From Bryobacterales bacterium (GTDB taxonomy: Bacteria; Acidobacteriota; Terriglobia; Bryobacterales; Bryobacteraceae): a DNA stretch of 64,000 nt. Location of the stretch: positions 310,001 to 374,000 of the forward strand of contig JADKID010000009.1 of the NCBI GenBank assembly GCA_016721425.1, given 5' to 3'. How positions within the stretch are numbered: position 1 is the stretch's first letter; the number at the start of each line of letters is the position of its first letter. Position numbers and translations under genes: made by a program. This document shows positions 52,295-63,176 of the stretch, piece by piece. The notes beneath the pieces are model-generated. The model saw only the letters and a list, made by a program, of their open reading frames with translations, was not told where the DNA came from and ran no database searches.

Positions 52295-54289
52295 TTAGTC
52301 CTTCACCTTGTACTTTTCAAACCACGCCAGCAGATACAACTGTTGGAGTAGTTGATGCGAGGGCCGCCGCCAGCCGTGAAACTCCTCCGGCATGCGCACC
52401 AGCAGCGTCTCTTTCTTCAGCAGCTTCAGCGCGCGGTAATACTCTTCGCTCTGCGTGATTGGCGTCCGCAGGTCGGCCTCGCCCGTCATTACCATCGTCG
52501 GCGTCTTCACGTTCGCCACATAGTGCAGCGGCGAGCGCACCGCATACTCCATCGGGTCTTCCCACGGCTTCTTCTGAAACTGGTCATACCATCCGGGCCC
52601 GTCCGTAGTGCCAACAAAGCTGTGCCAGTCAATCACCGGCCGCATCGAAACCGCCGCGCGGAATCGATCCGTATGGCCGACAATCCATGCCGTCAACACA
52701 CCGCCGCCGCTGCCGCCGCACACGAACAGATTCCGGCTGTCCACAAAGCCTTTCTTCAAGGCCGCGTCCACGCCCGTCATCAGATCGTCGTAGTCCTTAC
52801 CCGGATAGCTGTGCTGGATCCCGCTGACAAATTCCTGCCCATAGCCCGTCGAGCCGCGCGGATTCAGATACAGCACCGCATACCCGTTCGCCGCAAAGTT
52901 TTGCCACGCCCAGTTGAATGCCACGCTGTACATGGACCACGGCCCGCCGTGAATGTACAGCACCAGCGGATACTTCTTCGCCGGATCAAATCCCGCCGGC
53001 TTCATCAGCCAGCCCTGCACCTTCCAGCCGTCCTTGGAGTCCCACCACAACTCCTCCACCGGGCCCAGTTCCTTGCCCTCCAGCACATCGCTATTCACGT
53101 CCACAATCTTGCGGACGTCGTTACCCGCCGTCGAGAACGTCACCAGCACACCCGGCTCATGAAACGATGCCCGCACCGCCGCAAAGTCGCCGCGCTTCGA
53201 GAGCGACGCCTGCCCCATCACGTGCGTCCCGTCCGTCACCTTCCTGGGAACACCGCCCACAGGCAGAAAGTACACGTTCGCCGTGCCCTTCTCTTCCATC
53301 GTGTAGTACAGCCCCGTCCCCGCCGCGTTCCACAAAAGCTCGCCCGGCGCGCTCGGCAACCCGCCGGCCCACAACTTCTTCTGCCCGCCCCCGCTATCCA
53401 TCAGATAGATCGAAGAGAGCGAGTGCGTGGCCCCCACATCGTCATGGCCCGTGTACGCCACCCACTTGCCCTTCACCGTCGCATTGGCGTCTGGCCCCTT
53501 ACGGTCCGTCAGCGCCTGGATGAATCCGCTGCTCAGATCCACAGCGTAGATCTCGCTGTCATTCCGCAGATACTCCGCATCCGGCTTCCGGATCCCCGTG
53601 AAATAGATCGTCTTGCCGTCCGCAGACCACTCCGGATCGCTGTGGTTGTACTTGCCATCCGTAATCTGCCGCGGCGTGCCGCCCGTCACCGCGTCCACCG
53701 TGAAGATGTGCCGGAACCCTTTTGGAACCGGGCCAATCCCGTCGCTCGCCCAGGAGAGCCTGTCGACAATCACCGCCGGCTTCGCCCATTGCGCGCCCTC
53801 CGGCTTCTTCGGCAGTTTCACCGTTAGGATCGGATCCTCATCGGGGACCGTCGCCACAAAGGCGATTCGCTTCCCGTCCGGTGACCACCGCAGCGCAGAC
53901 GGCGCCTTCTCCAACCGCGTCAACTGCGCCACTTCGCGCGTATCCGCCCAGATCACGTGAATCTGCGTCGTGCCATCCCGGTCGCTCAGAAACGCAATCC
54001 TCTTGCCGTCGGGCGACCACACCGGCGATGAATCCCTCCAGTTGCCCGAGGTCAGCTCCCGCAGCTTGATGCCCGCTGCCTCATTCCAGCCCGTCGCTAC
54101 CCACAGATTGGACCGCCCCTGGTCCTTCATCTTGTCCACCCACCCACGCGTGAATACAATCGCCGAAGAATCCGGCGCAATCGCCGGCCCTGAGACTGTC
54201 TCCATGTCGAATAGCGTCTCGGAGACCAGACCCTTCTGCGCGAGCATCGGCAGCGCCATCGCGAACACGAACATGCCCAAAAGCCGCAT
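52295..54289 (-). CDS. exported S9 family prolyl oligopeptidase-type peptidase
   Basis: 664 residues. A short signal peptide (MRLLGMFVFAMALPMLAQ) is followed by a TolB-like beta-propeller (repeats of the DSSPVWSPDGKRIAFLSDRDG type) to ~400. The alpha/beta-hydrolase domain has the nucleophile in GGSGGGVLTAW, Asp in GEADLRTP and His in EFHGW, the complete catalytic triad. It resembles DPP IV/acylaminoacyl peptidases that digest short peptides outside the cytoplasm. It starts 30 bp from the divergent cation transporter. Confidence 0.95.
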   Translation of the reverse strand: MRLLGMFVFAMALPMLAQKGLVSETLFDMETVSGPAIAPDSSAIVFTRGWVDKMKDQGRSNLWVATGWNEAAGIKLRELTSGNWRDSSPVWSPDGKRIAFLSDRDGTTQIHVIWADTREVAQLTRLEKAPSALRWSPDGKRIAFVATVPDEDPILTVKLPKKPEGAQWAKPAVIVDRLSWASDGIGPVPKGFRHIFTVDAVTGGTPRQITDGKYNHSDPEWSADGKTIYFTGIRKPDAEYLRNDSEIYAVDLSSGFIQALTDRKGPDANATVKGKWVAYTGHDDVGATHSLSSIYLMDSGGGQKKLWAGGLPSAPGELLWNAAGTGLYYTMEEKGTANVYFLPVGGVPRKVTDGTHVMGQASLSKRGDFAAVRASFHEPGVLVTFSTAGNDVRKIVDVNSDVLEGKELGPVEELWWDSKDGWKVQGWLMKPAGFDPAKKYPLVLYIHGGPWSMYSVAFNWAWQNFAANGYAVLYLNPRGSTGYGQEFVSGIQHSYPGKDYDDLMTGVDAALKKGFVDSRNLFVCGGSGGGVLTAWIVGHTDRFRAAVSMRPVIDWHSFVGTTDGPGWYDQFQKKPWEDPMEYAVRSPLHYVANVKTPTMVMTGEADLRTPITQSEEYYRALKLLKKETLLVRMPEEFHGWRRPSHQLLQQLYLLAWFEKYKVKD

Positions 54290-54319
54290 CTTTTCACTTT
54301 ACACGTCCGCTCAGGGACA

Positions 54320-54958
54320 ATGGAGGAAATGAGTGTCGCCATCAACCGCCCCGCCGAGATCCGGCGCGGCCAACGGCTGGAGTATTTGACGCTAAGCTAC
54401 AACGTCGTGGAGGCCGTCGTCTCCATTGCCGCCGGAACGCTTGCCGGCAGCATCGCCTTAGTCGGATTCGGCGTCGATGCCGTCATCGAGAGCATCTCCG
54501 GCTCCATCATGCTCTGGCGTCTCGCCCACGATTCACACCCGCGCCGCGATGACATCGAGCGCTGGGCTCTGCGCATGATCGGCGTGTCGTTCCTGCTGCT
54601 GGCCGCGTATGTCGGCTATGAGGCCGCCGAAAAGCTACTCACCCGGGAAGCGCCCGCTCGTTCCATCCCTGGCATCGTCCTCGCTTGCTGCTCTCTCATC
54701 GTCATGCCCGTGCTCGCCCGCAAAAAGCGCACGGTCGGAAAGAACATCGGCAGCGCCGCCATGGTCGCCGATTCCCAGCAAACCCAGCTTTGCAGCTACC
54801 TCTCCGCCATCCTCCTCGGCGGCCTGCTCCTCAACGCCGTCGTCGGTTGGTGGTGGGCAGATCCCGTCGCCGGCCTCATCATGGTGCCCATCATCGCCCG
54901 GGAAGGCATCGCCGGCCTCAAGGGCGAATCGTGCGATTGCCACGACGCCTGCCACTGA
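54320..54958 (+). CDS. short CDF-type cation transporter
   Basis: A 212-residue membrane protein with the cation diffusion facilitator core: TM2 GFGVDAVIESISGSIMLW and TM5 AAMVADSQQTQLCSYLSA, which carry the Asp-containing metal sites. It lacks the ~80-100-residue C-terminal cytosolic domain of classic CDF proteins and ends instead in a Cys/His tail (CDCHDACH), which could bind metal. It would export Zn2+ or another divalent metal. Two starts are possible: ATG 54320 and ATG 54329, the latter with GGAGG just before it. It is divergent from the S9 peptidase gene and converges on the exported paralogue 5 bp away. Confidence 0.85.
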   Translation: MEEMSVAINRPAEIRRGQRLEYLTLSYNVVEAVVSIAAGTLAGSIALVGFGVDAVIESISGSIMLWRLAHDSHPRRDDIERWALRMIGVSFLLLAAYVGYEAAEKLLTREAPARSIPGIVLACCSLIVMPVLARKKRTVGKNIGSAAMVADSQQTQLCSYLSAILLGGLLLNAVVGWWWADPVAGLIMVPIIAREGIAGLKGESCDCHDACH

Positions 54959-54962
54959 GCCC

Positions 54963-55676
54963 CTACGGTACGATCTTCGATTCCGCCGCGAACTTCCGGT
55001 AGTTCGTAAAGCCGATCACACTCCGCTGGCATCGGCCCTTGTCATTGCACGCCTCCACCAGAGACCGCAACGGCAGCAGAAACGGCTGGCCGCCAATCTC
55101 CACGCTCCCATACTCGGTGGTGTGCGCCACGCTCCGCACGGCAAACCCGCGCGGAAACTCCTGGCTCATCATCGTGATCCGGTGCACCCGCCCCGTGCTC
55201 TCCTCAACCGAAATGCTCCCCTGATACCCCGGATTCATCCGCACGTCCGTCCCGATGCTCCAACGCGAATGTTCCGCCAGCACCCGAAACGTCAGCTTCC
55301 GCAGATTCCGGTCCTTGCCGCCGTCCCGAAACTCCGGCTCCGTGCCCGCGTCAAACAGCGTCTTCAAAGCCGTGGCAAACTCCCCGGCCGAGCCCAGCGT
55401 ATTCGCGTTCGCCACCTGGTCACCCAATACCGCCACGCCGTTCAACCGCAGCAACCGGTACCGCTCCCGGCCCCGCAAATACGTCACCTCCACCTCGTGC
55501 GTGTCCGTCGCCCGCCAACTGCGGCCCTGGTCCACAGACACCATCCGCCGGTTGGTCTGATCGCAGAGAAAGTCAGGCAATTGCTCCAGCCATTCCACCG
55601 TGGCCGCCCGTGCCTTCGCCGCCAGCGCGTCCACATCGGCTGCCAGCAGCAACAGCGCCAATACTCCGGCCGTCAC
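54963..55676 (-). CDS. exported paralogue 2 of the LPxFxCDQ/NYRKF family
   Basis: 237 residues, family not recognised. A short signal-like stretch (MTAGVLALLLLAADVDAL) begins the protein. It shares a scheme with the upstream gene: LPDFLCDQTNRR near the N-terminus, a beta-strand-rich middle (VEVTYLRGRERYRLLRLNGV; WSIGTDVRMNPGYQGSISVEESTGRVHRITM), a Cys pair (ACNDKGRCQRS) and FTNYRKFAAESKI at the end. The start overlaps the stop of the upstream paralogue by four bases (ATGA). It is predicted to be periplasmic or outer-membrane associated. No catalytic motif is evident. Confidence 0.72.
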   Translation of the reverse strand: MTAGVLALLLLAADVDALAAKARAATVEWLEQLPDFLCDQTNRRMVSVDQGRSWRATDTHEVEVTYLRGRERYRLLRLNGVAVLGDQVANANTLGSAGEFATALKTLFDAGTEPEFRDGGKDRNLRKLTFRVLAEHSRWSIGTDVRMNPGYQGSISVEESTGRVHRITMMSQEFPRGFAVRSVAHTTEYGSVEIGGQPFLLPLRSLVEACNDKGRCQRSVIGFTNYRKFAAESKIVP

Positions 55677-56785
55677 TGCTTTTTCTTCTCGGCCTTGGGC
55701 GGTTCCGGCGTGATCGATGGCGGCGTCGTCTTCGATGCAGGCTTCTTCGGATCCTCTTCTTCCGGGAACACGATGTCACTATCCACCTGTAGGATCTGCG
55801 ACTCCACCTGGAACTTGCGGTAGTTGCGGAACTCGATCTCGTTCTTCGTGCAGTTGAACGTGTCCCGCTGGCAGGAGAGGTTCTCACTCTTCATCGGCAG
55901 CAGATACTTCTGCCCGCTCAACGTCACCCACCCGTAATCGACAATCGTCTCCACATCATCAATCTCGAAATTCTTCGGCAGTTGCCGCGTGTTCATCTCC
56001 AGCCGCAGCACCCGCGCCGTCTTCGGATCAATCCACGCCGCGCCCTTGTACGCCGGCATTACGGTCCGGCTGAAGCGGATCTGCCAGTGCGAGTTTTCCT
56101 GCCGCACGCTGTAGTCGTACACCTTCGCCGCCAGCCCTGCCGCCGTCGAATCGCCCCGCGGCACAAAGTACGCCGCCGTGTTCGTCGCAAACACGTCCAT
56201 CAGCATCGTGCCAAACTCGCCCGAAGACCAGGTGCCTGAATCCTCAGGCCCACCCTTCTTCACCGGCTTGTTGTTCATCCGGATGTTGCGGTAATCTTCC
56301 TTGCCGTTCTGATAGACAAGCTCCAACTGGATGCGATCCTTGTACTTCCAGTCCGGCTTCAGCGTCTTGCTCTCATACCGCGAAGTGATCTGATCACAAA
56401 TGAAGTTCGGCAGCTTCTCGTTGAACTCGTACGCTGCTTCCCGCGCCCGCTCAATCAACTCATCGGTGCCCTTGCGGTACCGCACCGGCCCGCTCGTGAC
56501 AACGCTTTCCGCGTTGCCGTTCTCATCCACGGTGACTTCGCGCACCGGGCTCTTCGCGGTAGTGGGCGTTGGTGTTTTCGCCGGAGCCGCCGGCGGCGTC
56601 GGGGCGGGAGGAGGCGCGACCTCCTCGCGCTTTTGCGCGGGGCCTCCCCGTTTTAGCACCGGTCTGCCCGGATCCTCACCCTGAGATTCCGGACGCACGG
56701 GCCTCTGCGTAGTGGGGTACTCCGTCGGCTCCTGCGCTCCGAGTGTCAACGCGAGCCAAATTCCGGCGATCCACAGTCGCGCCAT
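55673..56785 (-). CDS. exported paralogue 1 of the LPxFxCDQ/NYRKF family
   Basis: 370 residues from ATG 56785 with signal peptide ARLWIAGIWLALTLGA. A Pro-rich disordered region follows to about residue 85 (PPPAPTPPAAPAKTPTPTTA). The conserved part carries LPNFICDQITSRY, IQLELVYQNGKEDYRNIRMN, the beta-rich WQIRFSRTVMPAYKGAAWID, a Cys pair (LSCQRDTFNC) and IEFRNYRKFQVESQI. It ends in a Lys/Pro tail. It is a paralogue of the next gene, with which it overlaps by four bases. ATGs at 56833, 56815 and 56812 would add up to 16 residues; no ribosome binding site clearly decides. The function is unknown. Confidence 0.72.
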   Translation of the reverse strand: MARLWIAGIWLALTLGAQEPTEYPTTQRPVRPESQGEDPGRPVLKRGGPAQKREEVAPPPAPTPPAAPAKTPTPTTAKSPVREVTVDENGNAESVVTSGPVRYRKGTDELIERAREAAYEFNEKLPNFICDQITSRYESKTLKPDWKYKDRIQLELVYQNGKEDYRNIRMNNKPVKKGGPEDSGTWSSGEFGTMLMDVFATNTAAYFVPRGDSTAAGLAAKVYDYSVRQENSHWQIRFSRTVMPAYKGAAWIDPKTARVLRLEMNTRQLPKNFEIDDVETIVDYGWVTLSGQKYLLPMKSENLSCQRDTFNCTKNEIEFRNYRKFQVESQILQVDSDIVFPEEEDPKKPASKTTPPSITPEPPKAEKKKQ

Positions 56786-56845
56786 CCCAATCCCATCGAC
56801 GCGGAAGCTCATCATTCGGTTTCGTCCAACCAACAGTCTAGCGCC

Positions 56846-57670
56846 CTACCTCGGAATCAGACTCCGCACCATCATCCAATCCTTCAACCGCGCCGGCCAC
56901 GTCGCCAGCACCGGATCCTTCTGCGCCAAACCCACCCCGTGCGGCCCATTCTGATAGATATGCAGCTCCGCCTGTACCCCCACCTGCCGCAGCGCCATGT
57001 AGTACAGCACGCTGTTCTCCGGAGGTACGCCCGTGTCGCCGTTGGTGTGGAACAGGAACGTCGGCGGCGTCTGCGACGTCACCTTCAGCTCGTTCGAGAA
57101 ATCCCACACCAGCGCCGGATCCGGGTTCGGCCCCAACAGATTCCGCATCGATCCGCTGTGCGTGTAACGCGTCGTGAACGAGATCACCGGATACACCAGC
57201 ACCGCGAAGTCCGGCCGCTCACCCTCTTTGAAATGAGTAGAAAGCGACGACGCCAGATGCCCGCCCGCCGAGAATCCCATCACCCCGATCTTCGCCGGAT
57301 CCACCTTCAACTCGGCCGCCCGTGTCCGGATCATCCGCATCGCCCGCCGCGCATCGTCCAACATCGCAGGGTTGCGATACCGCGGCCCCAGCCGGTACTT
57401 CAGAATAAACGCCGACACACCGAACGAGTTGAACCACTCCGCAATCTGCTTGCCCTCGTGATCCATCGCCAGAGCCCCATACCCACCGCCCGGACACACC
57501 AGTACCGCCGCGCCGTTCGGATTGCCCGGGATGTACTGCGTTAACGAGGGCTTGTCCACCTCCTCCGTGCCAACGGCGCCCGGGGCGCCCTCCGGCCAAA
57601 GCAGTTCCGTCTTCGGCGTCTGTGCCGCCGCCAGCATCGTGAGTGTCAGAGTCAGTAGTATCGCGCGCAT
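56846..57670 (-). CDS. exported alpha/beta-hydrolase (esterase/xylan-esterase-like)
   Basis: 274 residues. A signal peptide (MRAILLTLTLTMLAAAQ) precedes an alpha/beta-hydrolase with oxyanion segment CPGGGYGALAMDHEG, nucleophile elbow GFSAGGHLAS, Asp in HTNGDTGVPPEN and catalytic His in GPHGVGL. The layout matches the acetyl-xylan-esterase-like BD-FAE family, suggesting removal of acetyl or acyl groups from polysaccharides. It is secreted to the periplasm. It sits in the minus-strand run of exported enzymes, five bases downstream of the LD-carboxypeptidase gene. Confidence 0.92.
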   Translation of the reverse strand: MRAILLTLTLTMLAAAQTPKTELLWPEGAPGAVGTEEVDKPSLTQYIPGNPNGAAVLVCPGGGYGALAMDHEGKQIAEWFNSFGVSAFILKYRLGPRYRNPAMLDDARRAMRMIRTRAAELKVDPAKIGVMGFSAGGHLASSLSTHFKEGERPDFAVLVYPVISFTTRYTHSGSMRNLLGPNPDPALVWDFSNELKVTSQTPPTFLFHTNGDTGVPPENSVLYYMALRQVGVQAELHIYQNGPHGVGLAQKDPVLATWPARLKDWMMVRSLIPR

Positions 57671-57675
57671 GGTGT

Positions 57676-58707
57676 TTAGTCTCTCAGAGCGGACTCGCGG
57701 ATGGTGAGGCTGCCGTCGCCGGCATCCAGTGTCGCCGTGATGCCCATCGGCAAGGTCAGTTGATCGTCCGTGTGGCCGAACGTCAGGCCGTGCGCCACCG
57801 GCACCTTCAAATCGCCGAGGATGTTGTCCAGCACCTCGCCCAGCGAAAACGTCGATTCAAACGATGGCTTGAAATCGCGCGGCACACAATTGGCGCACTC
57901 CCCGATGATCAGCCCCGCAATGTCCCGGAACTTCCCCGCCAGCCGCAGATGCGTCAGCATCCGGTCCATGCTGTACGGCTGCTCATCCACGTCCTCGATA
58001 AACAGAATCTTGCCCTTCGTCTGAATCTCCCACGGCGTTCCCAGTGTCGTCGAGATCAGCGAAAGATTTCCGCCAGTCAGCGGACCCGTCGCCTTTCCCG
58101 GCCGGATCGTCCGAATCCTGTGCCGCGGCCGGATCGTTCGCGCCTCCACCGGATTGGCCAGCCGCCCCAGCGGTTTTGTCTCAAACACCGCCCGCCGGAA
58201 ATGTTCCAGCGTGTATTCCCCAAAGCTGGAGAGCGTCACCGGACCGTGAAACGTCACCAGTCCCGTCTCCTGGTGAATCCCCAGATGCAGCGCCGTAATG
58301 TCGCTGTACCCCGTGAAGATCTTCGGATTCTTCCGGATCAACCCGAAGTCAATCGAATCCAGCAGCATCGCCGCGCCATAGCCGCCGCGCACGCAGAACA
58401 CCGCCTTCACGTCCGGATCCTCAAACGCCCCGTGCAGATCCGCTACCCGTTCCTGGATCGTCCCGGCGAGATACCCCTCCCGCCGTCCCACCGCGCGGCC
58501 CATCTTGTACTTCAGCCCCAGATACTCCACCGTCCGCCGCGCCAGTTCCAGCCGGTCCGGATCGGTGACGTATGTGGACGGCGTAATCAGCGCCACCGTA
58601 TCCCCCGGCTTCAGCACCCGCGCCTTCAACAGCCCGCCCGCCGGCGCGGCACTCGCCACCGCAGCGCCCCCCGCAGCCACCGCCGAAAGAAACGACCGCC
58701 GCTTCAT
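57676..58707 (-). CDS. Tat-exported LD-carboxypeptidase (S66 family)
   Basis: 343 residues. A Tat signal (KRRSFLSAVAAGGAAVASAA) is present. The S66 fold shows the nucleophile Ser in FTGYSDITALH, and the Glu/His partners are in the C-terminal half (FIEDVDEQPYSMDR; GLTFGHTDDQ). Cytosolic LdcA trims the D-Ala from murein tetrapeptides during recycling; an exported version would act on peptidoglycan in the periplasm. Its ATG overlaps the stop of the upstream membrane protein (ATGA). The start at 58707 begins exactly at the Tat motif. Confidence 0.93.
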   Translation of the reverse strand: MKRRSFLSAVAAGGAAVASAAPAGGLLKARVLKPGDTVALITPSTYVTDPDRLELARRTVEYLGLKYKMGRAVGRREGYLAGTIQERVADLHGAFEDPDVKAVFCVRGGYGAAMLLDSIDFGLIRKNPKIFTGYSDITALHLGIHQETGLVTFHGPVTLSSFGEYTLEHFRRAVFETKPLGRLANPVEARTIRPRHRIRTIRPGKATGPLTGGNLSLISTTLGTPWEIQTKGKILFIEDVDEQPYSMDRMLTHLRLAGKFRDIAGLIIGECANCVPRDFKPSFESTFSLGEVLDNILGDLKVPVAHGLTFGHTDDQLTLPMGITATLDAGDGSLTIRESALRD

Positions 58708-59633
58708 ATCGCGTAGTCCTCCGTGGCGCCCGTCGACAACACCGGCACAAACTCCTCCGGCGGCAACGGCGCCGGCCTCAGCTCCGGATCCAGCTCCGCC
58801 GCCGTCCCCCACGACACAAACCGCAGCCACACCCGCGCCAGAATGTACAGTTGCTGCCACAGTGCCAGCACGAGAATCAGCGGCATCTTCACAGCCGGAA
58901 TGTTGTTCGCCACCGGCTGATACAGCATCGTGAACAGCACCCAGAACACCGCAAGTATCAACCACGCACCCATCACCCGCGGATTCCGCAACACCAGCCA
59001 AATCGATCCCAGACACGCCCGCAGGCTCTTCCGGCTCTCGTCCCGCACCAGCCGCACCTTCGCATAGTCCATAGCCGTGCTCACCAGCCCGCACAGCAGG
59101 ATCAGCAGCGCGTTCGAAACCCATCCAGCCATCACCATCGGCGCGCTTTCCAATCCATCACCCCACATCTTGTCCGCCACCTTCTTGACACTCCCCGCCA
59201 GCGCATTCGCAATGGCGTAAAGCAGCAGCGAATAGAGCATCAGCCGGAAGAATCGCCAGAAGTACTCGCCACACCCCGACCAGAACTCGCGCGGCGAATA
59301 CACCGTCGCGTCTTGCACCATCAACTTCACTGCCCCCCCAGCCAGAAACACCCCACTCGTCATCGTGAGAAAGATGATCAGCGGATACGCGCTGAATGCC
59401 GCCCCGCCTACCCCCGGCCGCGCCTGCATCGCCTCCGTGATAAACGTTACGTCAAACTGCTTCAGCAACTCCGGCGCCCACCCGCTGTGCGCCAGCATCG
59501 GCACCGCGATGCCCAACAGCGGCAGCGCCGCCAGCGCCGCCACCATCATCTGCGTGAACCAATAGAGCACGATCATCCGCTTGCGGCCATTCGCCCGCCG
59601 CGCTGCATTCGAAATCGCTTGGGTAATCGTCAT
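58704..59633 (-). CDS. multi-TM hypothetical membrane protein
   Basis: 309 residues, at least five hydrophobic helices (for example LYWFTQMMVAALAALPLLGIAV; YPLIIFLTMTSGVFLAGGAV; GAWLILAVFWVLFTMLY), a basic N-terminus and an acidic, Pro-rich C-terminal tail (ELDPELRPAPLPPEEF). No family recognised; the layout resembles DUF-type permease-like proteins rather than a transporter with known motifs. The ATG at 59633 precedes a polar N-terminus. It lies 11 bp after the M1 peptidase gene and overlaps the S66 peptidase gene start, so it belongs to the same transcript. Confidence 0.75.
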   Translation of the reverse strand: MTITQAISNAARRANGRKRMIVLYWFTQMMVAALAALPLLGIAVPMLAHSGWAPELLKQFDVTFITEAMQARPGVGGAAFSAYPLIIFLTMTSGVFLAGGAVKLMVQDATVYSPREFWSGCGEYFWRFFRLMLYSLLLYAIANALAGSVKKVADKMWGDGLESAPMVMAGWVSNALLILLCGLVSTAMDYAKVRLVRDESRKSLRACLGSIWLVLRNPRVMGAWLILAVFWVLFTMLYQPVANNIPAVKMPLILVLALWQQLYILARVWLRFVSWGTAAELDPELRPAPLPPEEFVPVLSTGATEDYAI

Positions 59634-59644
59634 GGCGCGGCTCC

Positions 59645-61729
<2,085 letters not shown>

Positions 61730-61730
61730 C

Positions 61731-63098
61731 CTATTTCTCCAATCCCACATGCCGGCGAATCCACTTCGCCAGAGGTTCCAGCATCGTGGGCGACATCGTC
61801 TCTTCGATCTGGCCGTACTCCGTGGGCTGCCCCGTCTTCGCCGTCTGGAAGAGATGATTCAACCCGGGCAGCCGCACAATCGTCACGTCCTTGTTCCCGC
61901 CCCGCCGCAGCGCCGCTTCCAGCGCCGGCAGATTCTGCTCCGGCAGCACCTGCAAGTCCTTCTCTCCGTTCAGCGCAAGCACCGGGCACTTCACCTTCTC
62001 CAGCGTCGGCCCTGGGTCGTACAACATGAAGTAGCGGGACCACGGTGTGAGGGCCGCCCGCAATTGGGGCTTTCCAGCGTCGCCGAAGGCTGCGGTGAGC
62101 CGCTTCTCCAGTTCGGCTTCGCTCTTCGACTCCCGAAAAATGGTGGAGTATTCCATCTGTTTCGCGTGCGCCGATTTGACGGCCTCCTCCGAGGCGCCAG
62201 AGGCCTTGGCGAGGGCCTCTACCTGAGCCAGAATCACATCCGCGCCGCTTACCCCGGTACCCGCCAGCAAAGCGATGAACGCCACGTCCGTCCGCCGCGC
62301 CGCCACAATCGGCGCCACAATACCCCCTTCAGAGTGCCCGGCCAGTCCCACCCGCGCACCGGCGATATCCGCACGCGTCTTCAGGTAGGTCAACCCGCCC
62401 TCCGCATCGTCCGCGAAGTCCTGCGTGGTCGCCTTGCCGAAAGCACCAGTCGATTTCCCCACGCCGCGGTCGTCATACCGCAGCACCGCAATGCCCGCGC
62501 GCGTCAGATAGTCCGCCAGCACCAGGAACGGCCGGTGCCCCATCAGCGCTTCGTCGCGATCCTGAGGCCCGGAGCCGCTGATCAATACCACCGCCGGATG
62601 CTGGCCCTTTCCATTGGGCAGCGTCAATGTGCCCGCCAGTGTGACACCCGCCGCCTTTGACGCGAACGTCACGTCTTCGCTCCCGTACGGAATCGGCGGC
62701 TTCGGCTCCTGCGGCCGCACCACCGGCTTCAATTGGTCCTTCGACATCCGCTTGAACGTCAACGGCATCTCCCGCCCTTGCGTAAACACCCCGGCGATCT
62801 GAGACGCCCCCTCGTTCAGCCTGCCCGTATAAGAGGCGTTTGCCATCTTGAGTTCCCACTTCAACTCGCCGCCGCCGAACGTAATCGCCGAAACCGGAAT
62901 TCCCGCCGCCCCTTGGTCCGGACTGTCCATCTTCCCGGCCAGCGCCCCGTCCGCACCCCGCGTCACATGCAGCCGGATCCGCAAACCTCCGCCCGGCGTT
63001 TGCAGTGCGCCTTCCCACGAGCCCTCAATGCCCGCAGGCTGGGCAAACAGGGCAGCTCCTACTAGAATGAGACCCGCAAATCGGCGATATCGGCGCAT
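61731..63098 (-). CDS. exported alpha/beta-hydrolase with N-terminal beta domain
   Basis: 455 residues. A signal peptide (LILVGAALFAQPAG) is followed by a ~115-residue beta domain (IEGSWEGALQTPGGGLRIRLHVTRG onward) seen in many acidobacterial and bacteroidal esterases. The alpha/beta-hydrolase has the nucleophile in GHSEGGIVAP, Asp in NGEKDLQVLP and His in GLNHLFQ. It is probably a peptidase or esterase of the S9/DLH-like group with unknown substrate. The ATG at 63098 gives a clean signal; the longer frame to 63299 would run into the divergent gene. It heads the seven-gene minus-strand run down to 54963. Confidence 0.92.
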   Translation of the reverse strand: MRRYRRFAGLILVGAALFAQPAGIEGSWEGALQTPGGGLRIRLHVTRGADGALAGKMDSPDQGAAGIPVSAITFGGGELKWELKMANASYTGRLNEGASQIAGVFTQGREMPLTFKRMSKDQLKPVVRPQEPKPPIPYGSEDVTFASKAAGVTLAGTLTLPNGKGQHPAVVLISGSGPQDRDEALMGHRPFLVLADYLTRAGIAVLRYDDRGVGKSTGAFGKATTQDFADDAEGGLTYLKTRADIAGARVGLAGHSEGGIVAPIVAARRTDVAFIALLAGTGVSGADVILAQVEALAKASGASEEAVKSAHAKQMEYSTIFRESKSEAELEKRLTAAFGDAGKPQLRAALTPWSRYFMLYDPGPTLEKVKCPVLALNGEKDLQVLPEQNLPALEAALRRGGNKDVTIVRLPGLNHLFQTAKTGQPTEYGQIEETMSPTMLEPLAKWIRRHVGLEK

Positions 63099-63176
63099 GG
63101 GCTTATGATAGCCCGTCGGCACGCCCGCCAACCAAATCACCCAATCCGCATCCAGACCGTATAGAATGGCTGTCAT

